Below are positions 8,710 to 16,172 of a DNA stretch of 64,000 nucleotides, piece by piece. Position numbers and translations under genes: made by a program. The notes under the pieces were generated by a model, which searched no databases, had not been told where the DNA came from, and saw only the letters and a program-made list of their open reading frames with translations. The stretch's first letter is position 1. Each line of letters opens with the position of its first letter. The stretch comes from CAVTHW01 sp963734625 (GTDB lineage Bacteria > Acidobacteriota > Terriglobia > Bryobacterales > Bryobacteraceae): assembly GCA_963734625.1 (NCBI GenBank), contig CAVTHW010000003.1, forward strand, positions 186,001-250,000, read 5' to 3'.

Positions 8710-10065
8710 ATGGGCTACTACGACGAGAATCGCGACCGCTTCCTGGAAGGGTTGAAACAGTTCCTGCGCATTCCGAGCATCAGCACGCTCACGGAGAACA
8801 AACCGGACATCCGCCGCGCCGCCGAATTCGTGCTCAACGAGTTTCGCGCCGCCGGCCTGAGCAACGCGCACCTGATCGAGGGCCAAGGCAATCCTCTGGT
8901 CTACGCCGAATGGCTCGGCGCGCCCGGCAAGCCGACGCTCCTGATGTACGGCCACTACGACGTGCAGCCGCCCGATCCGCTGGACGAATGGAAGTCTCCG
9001 CCTTTCGAGCCGGAAGTCCGCGGCCAGGATATCTTTGCCCGCGGCTCCTCGGACGACAAGGGGCAAGTCTACATCCTCATCAAGGCCGTCGAAGGCTTCC
9101 TGAAGACCGACCGGCCGCCTGCCGGTCAACGTCAAGTTCCTCATCGAGGGCGAAGAGGAAGTTGGCGGAGAGCACATCGAGGCTTATGTGTCGAGCAAGC
9201 CGCCCGCTGCTGAAGGCCGATGCGGCCGTGGTCTGCGATACCGAGATGTTCGCGCCCGGCTTGCCGACCATCTGCGTGGGGCTGCGGGGACTCGTCTACA
9301 CCGAACTCGAGGTTCAGGGGGCGGGGCACGACCTGCATTCCGGCATCTACGGAGGCGCCGCGCCGAACCCGATCCAGGCGATCGCGGAGATTCTCTGCGC
9401 GCTGAAGGACCGCGACGGCCACATCCTCATCCCCGGCCTGTACGACCGCGTTCGTCCGCCCAGCCCCGAGGAAAGGGCGGCCTGGGCTCGTCTGCCCTTC
9501 AACGAGGAGGAGTACAAGCGCAAGGAGATGGAGGCCAGCGAACTGGTCGGTGAGCCGGAGGTGCCGGTCTTCGAGCGCACCTGGGCCAGGCCGACGCTCG
9601 AAGTCCACGGCATCCGCGGCGGCTTCACCGGCGAAGGCGCCAAGACCGTGATCCCGGCCCGCGCCACCGCCAAGCTCAGCATGCGCCTGGTCGCGGATCA
9701 GAAGCCGGACGAGGCCCTGGAGCAGCTCAAGCGCGCAGTGGCGAAGGCCTGTCCCAAGGGCGTCACCGCGAAGGTGAAGCCGATTCAGCGGCGCGGCGCC
9801 GTCGCTGGTCGATCCCACCAACCCGTTCGTCACGCGCCTGCGGCCGAGGCCATGAGCCAGGTCTTCGGCAAGGAGACGGTCTTCATCCGCTCCGGCGGGT
9901 CCATCCCAATCGTGGGCCTGTTCGACAAGAGCCTGGGCATTCCCAGCGTCCTGATGGGCTTCGGCCTGCCCGACGACAACCTGCACGCGCCCAACGAGAA
10001 GTTCCACCTGCCGAACTTCTACCGCGGCATCGAAGCGGTGGCGCAAGTACATGGAACTCCTCTAA
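8710..10065 (+). CDS. M20-family dipeptidase/metallopeptidase, broken by five apparent indels
   Basis: Read through the shifts, this is a full-length M20 peptidase of about 450 residues. H82 in GHYDVQPPDP, D115 in RGSSDDKG and the catalytic EGEEEVGG motif are all present, as are DLHSGIYGG, GGSIPIV and NLHAPNEKFHL. Apparent one-base insertions lie near 9120, 9208, 9795 and 10044, and one deletion near 9842. The last shift restores KYMELL and a TAA at 10063-10065. An upstream ATG at 8674 has a good ribosome-binding site but lies within the divergent gene's start; the start at 8710 aligns better with relatives. Probably hydrolyses dipeptides or N-acyl amino acids. Confidence 0.85.
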
Positions 10066-10849
10066 CTGGGGACAGTACCAAATTACCCCATTTCGCAGAT
10101 CGCGGCGTCCGTCGATTTCGGCGGACGACCGGGCGGGCGGGGGCGCAAATCCCGGCCCAGCGCCCGACTGATGCGGTCCACGAACTCGTCGTCGCCCAGT
10201 GGGAATCCGCGCCGCGTGGCTTCCCGAATCCGTTCTTCGATGGCGGCGTCCCGCAGGCCGATGCCCAAGGCCTCCCGCCAGTACTCGCCCGTGAATTGCC
10301 GTCCCCACGGTTCCAAATCCAGAAGTCCGTCCAGCCCGTCCTCCCGGCAGTGGGCCGCCGCCGTTGACCACCGGTACTCTTCCGCCTTTTCTACCAAGCC
10401 GGCGCGGACCGGGTTCCGCTCGACGTAGGCTAGCGCTTCCCAGGCGTGTCGCCCATCCAACGCGCAGCTATAGAACCGCGACTGCCACAAATGCCCGCAA
10501 CTGCGCCGCGCCAGATTCGCATAACGCGCGTAATCGCTATGCGTGCGGCCGAACACCCGCGCCAGGCTATGTTCCCGCTCCGGGACCACCACAAAGTGAA
10601 CATGATTGCTCATCAGACAGTAGCCCCACACCCGCAGACTGTAGCGCGCGGCATAATCGAAGAACGCGTCCAGGTACACCTCGCGATCTCTGTCGGTGAA
10701 GAAGACCGTCTGCTTGCCGTTTCCACGCTGGGTAACGTGATGCGGTGTATCCACCACCACTGCTCTCGGCGTTCTAGCCATACACGGGAATAGTCGCCAT
10801 GCGCCCGCAACTCTCTCGAGAAAACTGCACAATTGGTTACTGTCCCCGG
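10066..10849. mobile_element. RAYT (REP-associated tyrosine transposase) element with terminal REP-like repeats
   Basis: A leftward Y1-type transposase gene is flanked by an imperfect inverted repeat: CTGGGGACAGTACCAAATT at 10066-10084 and AATTGGTTACTGTCCCCGG at 10831-10849 (16 of 19 positions match). The left end begins on the base after the M20 stop codon and contains the transposase stop codon; the right end sits in the leader of nfeD. No target duplication is evident, as expected for HUH enzymes. Confidence 0.75.
10083..10781 (-). CDS. REP-associated tyrosine transposase (Y1_Tnp, RAYT)
   Basis: 232 residues. The HUH motif is NHVHFVVVP, preceded by the family start PRAVVVDTPHHVTQRGN. The catalytic tyrosine is probably in the TxSDYARYANLARR helix, followed by the conserved HLWQSRFYS and YVERNPVRAGLV. 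The C-terminal 60 residues are basic and may bind REP hairpins. Start at 10779-10781. The frame stays open upstream for over 400 codons, but that stretch is antisense to nfeD and not coding. The gene is intact, so the element could be active. Confidence 0.92.
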   Translation of the reverse strand: MARTPRAVVVDTPHHVTQRGNGKQTVFFTDRDREVYLDAFFDYAARYSLRVWGYCLMSNHVHFVVVPEREHSLARVFGRTHSDYARYANLARRSCGHLWQSRFYSCALDGRHAWEALAYVERNPVRAGLVEKAEEYRWSTAAAHCREDGLDGLLDLEPWGRQFTGEYWREALGIGLRDAAIEERIREATRRGFPLGDDEFVDRISRALGRDLRPRPPGRPPKSTDAAICEMG

Positions 10850-10877
10850 TTTGAGATGGTGGTATATTGATTGTGAC

Positions 10878-12146
10878 TTGAACGCGAAAGCCGCTCTTCT
10901 GCTGCTCGTTCTCGGGTGCGCCGCGCTGAGCGGGGCGCCGCGGGTGGTAGCTGTCGATATCGACGGCGTCGTCCACCCGGTCACGGTCGAAATCGTCACC
11001 CATGCGCTCGATCAGGCGGGCCGCACCGGCGCCGATGCCGTCCTCATCCGTCTCAGCACCCCCGGCGGGCTCATGGACGCCATGCGTCAGACCATCGAGA
11101 AAATCGTGGCCTCCCCGGTTCCGGTCATCACTTACGTGACGCCCAGTGGCGCGAGGGCAGCCTCGGCCGGTTTCTTCCTGTTGCTCGCCGGCGACGTGGC
11201 TGCCATGTCCCCCGGCACCAACGCCGGAGCCGCCTCCCCCGTGCTTTTGGCCGGCGAGATGGACGCGGTCATGCGCAAGAAGGTGGAGAATGACGCCGCC
11301 GCTCTCCTGCGCAGCCTCACCGACAAGCGAAACCGGAACAGCGCGCTGGCCGAGAAAGCCATCGGTGAGAGCAAGTCCTTCACCGATAAGGAAGCCCTGG
11401 ACAACCGCCTGATCGACTTGATCGCACCCGACGAGCAGGCGCTGTTGCGCATGTTGGACGGCCGCGAGATCGTCCGCTTCGACGGCCGCAAGCAGGTGCT
11501 GAAGCTGGCCGGCGCGGCGCTCGACGAGTACCAACTCACCTGGCGCGAACAACTGGTAAAGGCCATCAGCGATCCCAACATCGCCTTGGTTCTGCTGGTG
11601 ATCGGCGCGCTCGGCGTCTATGTCGAGTTTTCTTCGCCCGGGTTGATCCTGCCCGGCGTGGCAGGGGGTATCTTCGTGCTGCTGGGTCTGACCGCTCTTT
11701 CCGTGCTTCCCATCAACTGGATGGGCGCGGCGCTGCTGGTGCTGGCCGTTGCGCTCTTCATCCTGGAAGCCAAATTCGCCTCTCACGGAATCCTGGGCGT
11801 GGGCGGGGCCGTCGCCATGATGCTCGGCGCGGTGCTGCTGGTGGACAGCCCCATCCCCGAAATGCGCATTCGCTGGACCACCGCCATAGGCCTGACCCTG
11901 CCTTTTGCCATCATTACGGTCTTTCTGCTGTCTCTGATTCTGCGGGCCAGAGCCAATAAAGTGCTCACCGGAACCGCCGGCATGATCGATCAGATCGGCA
12001 TCGCCCGCACCCCGTTGAATCCCGCGGGAAAGGTTTTCGTGCATGGAGAAATTTGGGACGCCATCTCCTCCAGCCCCCTGGAGGCCGGCGCCCACGTGCG
12101 AGTCACCGCCGTCGAGGGACTCGTCCTGAAGGTGGAACCTAATTGA
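10878..12146 (+). CDS. nfeD: NfeD-like membrane-bound ClpP-class serine protease
   Basis: 422 residues with signal peptide (residues 1-20), a ClpP-class protease domain (about 25-210), four or five membrane segments (about 235-370) and a C-terminal OB-fold NfeD domain ending VRVTAVEGLVLKVEPN. The catalytic pair is probably S96 (ARAASAGFF) and K150 (LTDKRNRN), as in archaeal 1510-N. TTG at 10878-10880 is the best start because signal-peptide residues begin there. The next gene is its usual partner, a slipin, 22 bases downstream; such proteases cleave stomatin-like proteins and act in membrane quality control. Confidence 0.88.
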   Translation: MNAKAALLLLVLGCAALSGAPRVVAVDIDGVVHPVTVEIVTHALDQAGRTGADAVLIRLSTPGGLMDAMRQTIEKIVASPVPVITYVTPSGARAASAGFFLLLAGDVAAMSPGTNAGAASPVLLAGEMDAVMRKKVENDAAALLRSLTDKRNRNSALAEKAIGESKSFTDKEALDNRLIDLIAPDEQALLRMLDGREIVRFDGRKQVLKLAGAALDEYQLTWREQLVKAISDPNIALVLLVIGALGVYVEFSSPGLILPGVAGGIFVLLGLTALSVLPINWMGAALLVLAVALFILEAKFASHGILGVGGAVAMMLGAVLLVDSPIPEMRIRWTTAIGLTLPFAIITVFLLSLILRARANKVLTGTAGMIDQIGIARTPLNPAGKVFVHGEIWDAISSSPLEAGAHVRVTAVEGLVLKVEPN

Positions 12147-12168
12147 GCGAAATTTGGAGGTCATTCTA

Positions 12169-12999
12169 ATGATCGGCATCCCGACCATTGCGCTGATCGT
12201 CGTCGTTCTCTACGTGCTGTCTTCGATCAAGATTCTCGCCGAGTACGAACGCGGCGTCATCTTCCGGCTGGGCCGCGTGCTGCCGCAGCCGAAGGGCCCC
12301 GGCATTGTCCTGGTCTTCGCGCCCATCGACCGGATGGTCCGGATTTCATTGCGCCTGGAGACGTTGGAGGTGCCTTCCCAGGACGTCGTCACCCGCGACA
12401 ACGTGACGGTGAAGGTGAATGCCGTGATCTACTTCCGCGTCATCGACTCGACCAAAGCGGTTATCGACGTGTCCAACTTCCTTTATGCCACGTCGCAGCT
12501 CGCCCAAACCACGCTGCGCAGCGTGCTGGGCGAGGTGGAATTGGACGATCTGTTCAGCCAGCGCGAGAAGCTGAACGTGCGTATACAGTCGGTGCTCGAT
12601 CAGCATACCGGCCCCTGGGGCGTGAAGGTCTCCATGGTGGAGGTCAAGCAGGTGGACCTGCCCGACCAGATGATCCGGGCCATCGCGCGCCAGGCCGAGG
12701 CGGAACGCGAACGGCGCGCGAAGGTTATCCACGCCGAGGGCGAATTCATGGCCGCGGAGCGGCTGGCCATGGCTGCCGAGTTGATGCAGAAGCAGCCGGT
12801 CGCTATCCAGTTGCGTTATCTCCAGACCCTGGTCGAAATTGGACAAGAGAAGAACACGACCGTGGTGTTCCCCATTCCGATCGATATATTTTCGGCCGTC
12901 GGCACACTCCTGGAGAAGGCCGTCAAACACCCGCCCGGCCGTCTGAGCTACGCTCAGAAGATTATCGCGTATGGCGAAGAACGAAGACGGCGGGCATGA
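12169..12999 (+). CDS. Slipin (stomatin/prohibitin, SPFH-domain membrane protein)
   Basis: 276 residues: one N-terminal membrane anchor (about 3-22), SPFH domain (IKILAEYERGVIFRLGR onward to about 190), then a charged coiled coil (RQAEAERERRAKVIHAEGE) and a C-terminal helix. ATG at 12169 is preceded by TTTGGAGGT eight bases upstream. It follows nfeD, matching the widespread nfeD-slipin operon. Slipins form membrane scaffolds or microdomains; cleavage by the NfeD protease is known in Pyrococcus and inferred here. Confidence 0.92.
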   Translation: MIGIPTIALIVVVLYVLSSIKILAEYERGVIFRLGRVLPQPKGPGIVLVFAPIDRMVRISLRLETLEVPSQDVVTRDNVTVKVNAVIYFRVIDSTKAVIDVSNFLYATSQLAQTTLRSVLGEVELDDLFSQREKLNVRIQSVLDQHTGPWGVKVSMVEVKQVDLPDQMIRAIARQAEAERERRAKVIHAEGEFMAAERLAMAAELMQKQPVAIQLRYLQTLVEIGQEKNTTVVFPIPIDIFSAVGTLLEKAVKHPPGRLSYAQKIIAYGEERRRRA

Positions 13000-13492
13000 G
13001 TGGTTGCTGGGCAACCGTCAGTTGCTGAGCATCTTTTTCATTGGGGTCATCCTGTTGGGTGTGTTTTTCACAATGGGTTTTGTGATGGGAAGGAACTACG
13101 CTTCGGGCGGGCCGGCCACGGCTGCCGCGGCGCCCGCCGGCGCGCCAACCAAGCAGGCTTCTTCCCCCAGTCCCTCCGGACCAGCGGTTGAGACGCCTCC
13201 GCCCTCGACGCCGGCACAACCACCCGTCGAAGCGGCTGCTGCTCCTCCCAGGCCCGTCGAACCGGCGGCCGGGCAGACCTTTCTTCAACCCATCGCCGCC
13301 AAGCGCGCCGAAGCGGAAGTGATCGCCGAACTCCTGAAGAAGCAGGGCTTCCCCACCATGCTCGCTCCCAGCCCCGACGGCATTCTTACTCGCGTGCTGG
13401 TGGGACCGCTGGCCGATTCCGCCGCCATCGCCAGAACCCGCGAGGCCCTGGTGAAGGCCGGCTTCCCCAAGCCGATCCTGCGGAAGTATTGA
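12971..13492 (+). CDS. SPOR-domain protein with single membrane anchor
   Basis: 173 residues: short cytoplasmic tail, one membrane segment (about 18-40), a Pro/Ala-rich linker (about 45-100), and a C-terminal SPOR domain (about 105-173; FLQPIAAKRAEAEVIAELLKK...VLVGPLADSAAIARTREAL). SPOR domains bind denuded peptidoglycan glycan strands, so the protein should sit in the periplasm at septa or along the wall. It overlaps the slipin gene by 29 bases and precedes lipA by three bases, so it is cotranscribed. Confidence 0.87.
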   Translation: MAKNEDGGHEWLLGNRQLLSIFFIGVILLGVFFTMGFVMGRNYASGGPATAAAAPAGAPTKQASSPSPSGPAVETPPPSTPAQPPVEAAAAPPRPVEPAAGQTFLQPIAAKRAEAEVIAELLKKQGFPTMLAPSPDGILTRVLVGPLADSAAIARTREALVKAGFPKPILRKY

Positions 13493-13495
13493 GCC

Positions 13496-14351
13496 GTGCC
13501 TCTGCCCGCCTGGTTGCGCAAGTCGGAGACCCACTTCGCCGCGCTGCATGCGATCAAACAGGACTTGCGCTCTCTGGGTCTCAATACGGTCTGCGAGTCC
13601 GCCCGCTGCCCCAACATCCACGAATGTTTTCATCGCGGAACGGCGACGTTTCTGATCCTGGGCAACGTCTGCACCCGGCGCTGCGGCTTCTGCGCGGTCC
13701 CTTGCGGCAGTCCCGCTGCAGCCCGACGCCAAGGAGCCGGAGGCTCTCGCGCGCATGGCCCAGCGCCTGCGGCTGCGCCACGTCGTCCTCACCAGCGTCA
13801 CCCGCGACGACTTGTCCGACGGCGGCGCCCGCCACTTCGCCCTCACCGTCGCAGCCATTCGCGACACGCTCCCGGAGGCAACCATCGAAGTTCTTACGCC
13901 CGATTTCCAGGGCGACCCCGAGGCGATCCGGCAGGTGCTCGAAGCCGGCCCGCGCGTCTTCAATCACAACCTGGAGACCGTGGAGCGGCTCTACCCCCTG
14001 GTCCGTCCTCAAGCTGATTACCGCCGCTCCTTGAACGTGCTGCGGACGGCCCGAAGCTTTTCGCCCAACGTCGTCACGAAGTCCGGGCTGATGCTCGGAC
14101 TCGGCGAGGAGCGCCGCGAGGTGGAGCGGCTTCTAGGCGATCTGCGCGAGGCCGGCGTGGATGTGGTGACCATCGGCCAGTACCTTCCGCCGTCGCGCGC
14201 CCATCTGCCGGTGGTCTCCTATGTTCCGCCGGAGGAGTTCGACGCCTGGCGCACGTATGCCCTGGCGCTCGGTTTCCGCGAAGTGTCGAGCGCGCCTTTG
14301 GTCCGCAGTTCCTACCTGGCTGAAACGGTGCTCCCGGAGGCGGCTTGCTGA
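13496..14351 (+). CDS. lipA: Lipoyl synthase (LipA), frameshifted
   Basis: Radical-SAM enzyme inserting two sulfurs into octanoyl groups. All signatures are present: auxiliary-cluster cysteines C33, C38, C44 (CESARCPNIHEC), radical-SAM cysteines C59, C63, C66 (CTRRCGFC), and the C-terminal RSSYLAE motif. One extra C in the CCC run at 13712-13714 breaks the frame; corrected, the protein is about 284 residues and continues PLQPDAKEPEALARMAQ. Start is a GTG at 13496, three bases after the previous stop. It overlaps lnt by seven bases. Confidence 0.95.
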
Positions 14352-15820
14352 ACTTTGCCCTGGCCATTGCCACCGGCGTCCTGCTGATTCTGACCTTCCC
14401 GGACGCCAACTTTTCCTTCCTGGCGGCCGTGGCGCTCACGCCGCTTCTGGTGGCTCTGGCGCGCGAGGCCCGTCCGCTGAGGCGCGCGCTGCTCGGATAC
14501 GTTGCAGGCATCGCCTATTGGGCCGGCGCCTGCTACTGGATCCAGTTCGTTCTCGAAGTCCACGGGGGCATGGGTTTCTGGGGAAGCCGGGGAAGCTTCC
14601 TCCTGTTCTGTCTGTACAAGGCCTTGCACCTGGCCGCGTTCGCCCTCGCTGCTGGAGCTGTCGTGCGCCGCGCCTACGCCATCCCGGCAGTCGCCGCCCT
14701 GTGGGTCGCCATCGAGAGAACTCACGCCAATTTGGGCTTCGCCTGGCAGGCTCTCGGCAATGCTGGCATCGGCATGGGCGTTCCCTTGCGGCTGGCCCCG
14801 ATCACCGGCGTCTACGGCCTGTCGTTCGTCTTTGTCATGATGAGCACGGCCTTCGCGCTGGTTGCACTGCGGCGCAATCGACGCGAGCTGGCCTGGCTGC
14901 TGGCGCTGCCTTTGCTCTACCTCCTTCCATCCCTGCCCGAGGCGCAACCGGGAACCGAGTCCGCCGTGCTGGTGCAACCGAACATCTCCGAGTCGACCGA
15001 CTGGGAAACGAGGACGATTGAGCAGTCCTACACCCGGCTCTCTTACCTGTCGCTGAAGGCCGCGCTGAGCGACCCGGAGGCGCCGCCGCGCCTGATCGTC
15101 TGGCCCGAAGTTCCCGCGCCTTACGTCTATGACGGCGACCCGCGTTTTCGCCAGCAGGCCGAAGCCCTGGCCCGTCTGGCGCGCACCTACTTCCTCTTCG
15201 GCACCGTGGCCCACACTGCCGCGGGCGCGCCGCTCAATTCCGCCGTGCTGCTCGGACCGGGTGGGGACTACGTGGGCCGCTACGACAAGATGAACCTGGT
15301 GCCATTGGGAGAATACGTGCCGCCGGTGCTTGCGTTCGCCAACCGGATCACGCAGGAAACCGGAGATTTCGAGCCCGGCAGCCGCCTGGTCGTCTTTCGC
15401 GCCGGCGGGCGCGGGGTCGGCGCGTTCATCTGCTATGAAGCGGTTCTGCCCCACTTCGTGCGCCGCTTCGCCGCCGGGGGCGCCGAGGTCTTCGTGAATA
15501 TGTCCAACGACGGCTACTTCGGCCGCAGCGCCGCCCGCGAGCAGCACCTGCAAATCGTCCGCATGCGCGCCGCCGAGAACCGCCGCTGGATCCTGCGCTC
15601 GACCAACGACGGCCTGACGGTCGCCATCGACCCCGCCGGCCGCATCCTGACCCGCGTGCCGCCTTTCGAGGAAGTCGCCCAGCGCGCCGCCTACTCCTAC
15701 GTGAGCGCGCAGACGACCTACACCCGCTACGGCGACTGGTTCCCCCTGCTATGCACCGTGGTTGGCCTCGCCGCCCTATTGCATTCCCATAGGAAGTATA
15801 GTAGTATGGGAATCCAATAG
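14345..15820 (+). CDS. lnt: Apolipoprotein N-acyltransferase (Lnt)
   Basis: 491 residues: six or seven N-terminal membrane segments (about 1-195), a periplasmic nitrilase domain (about 205-460) and one C-terminal membrane segment. The catalytic triad is E255 (WPEVPAP), K315 (YDKMNLVPLGEYVP) and C362 (ICYEAV). It adds the third acyl chain to lipoproteins, consistent with a Gram-negative envelope. TTG start at 14345 overlaps the end of lipA. Its last codons contain the inverted repeat proposed as the padR operator. Confidence 0.94.
   Translation: MLNFALAIATGVLLILTFPDANFSFLAAVALTPLLVALAREARPLRRALLGYVAGIAYWAGACYWIQFVLEVHGGMGFWGSRGSFLLFCLYKALHLAAFALAAGAVVRRAYAIPAVAALWVAIERTHANLGFAWQALGNAGIGMGVPLRLAPITGVYGLSFVFVMMSTAFALVALRRNRRELAWLLALPLLYLLPSLPEAQPGTESAVLVQPNISESTDWETRTIEQSYTRLSYLSLKAALSDPEAPPRLIVWPEVPAPYVYDGDPRFRQQAEALARLARTYFLFGTVAHTAAGAPLNSAVLLGPGGDYVGRYDKMNLVPLGEYVPPVLAFANRITQETGDFEPGSRLVVFRAGGRGVGAFICYEAVLPHFVRRFAAGGAEVFVNMSNDGYFGRSAAREQHLQIVRMRAAENRRWILRSTNDGLTVAIDPAGRILTRVPPFEEVAQRAAYSYVSAQTTYTRYGDWFPLLCTVVGLAALLHSHRKYSSMGIQ
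15783..15813 (+). promoter_or_regulatory. Probable PadR operator/promoter inside the end of lnt
   Basis: A perfect nine-base inverted repeat, ATTCCCATA (15783-15791) and TATGGGAAT (15805-15813), separated by 13 bases that include GTATAGTAG. It ends 14 bases before the padR ATG and lies in the last codons of lnt. PadR regulators usually bind such palindromes at their own promoters, so autoregulation is inferred. Confidence 0.6.
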
Positions 15821-15827
15821 GAGCATT

Positions 15828-16172
15828 ATGGCGGACAAGGTGGATGTGCACCAGGGCACCCTGGCGCTGATGATTCTCAAGACCCTCGAGGCCCTGGCGC
15901 CCCTGCACGGCTACGGCATCGCCCGGCGAATCGAGCAGATCAGCGGCGATCTCCTCGCCGTGAACTACGGAACTATCTACCCGGCGCTGCTCAAGCTCGA
16001 ACAAGAAGGCTATATCCGCTCGGAATGGGGGGTCTCGGACAACAATCGAAAGGCCAAGTTCTACAGTCTGACCCCAGCCGGCCGAAAGCAGCTTCGTAAG
16101 GAAGCCCGCGATTGGGTACAAACCGCCGCGATCATGGCGCGATTCCTGCCGGGCGGGAAGGAGACCGCATGA
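15828..16172 (+). CDS. PadR-family transcriptional regulator
   Basis: 114 residues, the size of the short ADOP-linked PadR class. Winged-helix core LALMILKTLEALAPLHGYGIARRIE...VNYGTIYPALLKLEQEGYI, and a C-terminal dimerisation helix (KQLRKEARDWVQTAAIMARFL). ATG at 15828 has AGGAG at -9. The stop overlaps the ADOP start (ATGA), coupling the two; such pairs are a hallmark of Acidobacteria. Expected to repress its own operon through the inverted repeat just upstream. Confidence 0.93.
   Translation: MADKVDVHQGTLALMILKTLEALAPLHGYGIARRIEQISGDLLAVNYGTIYPALLKLEQEGYIRSEWGVSDNNRKAKFYSLTPAGRKQLRKEARDWVQTAAIMARFLPGGKETA

Noticed and set aside
9141..10052. 303-codon leftward frame opposite the M20 peptidase
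   Set aside because: Shadow of a high-GC coding gene; translation is rich in Arg, Gly and Ala with no recognisable motif.
10782..12188. Leftward frame extending the RAYT gene by over 400 codons
   Set aside because: It is antisense to nfeD, His/Gln/Gly-rich and unlike any family; the transposase has its own start at 10781.
12346..13963. Long leftward frames opposite slipin, SPOR and lipA genes
   Set aside because: Sense-strand genes are unambiguous and the antisense translations have no family resemblance.
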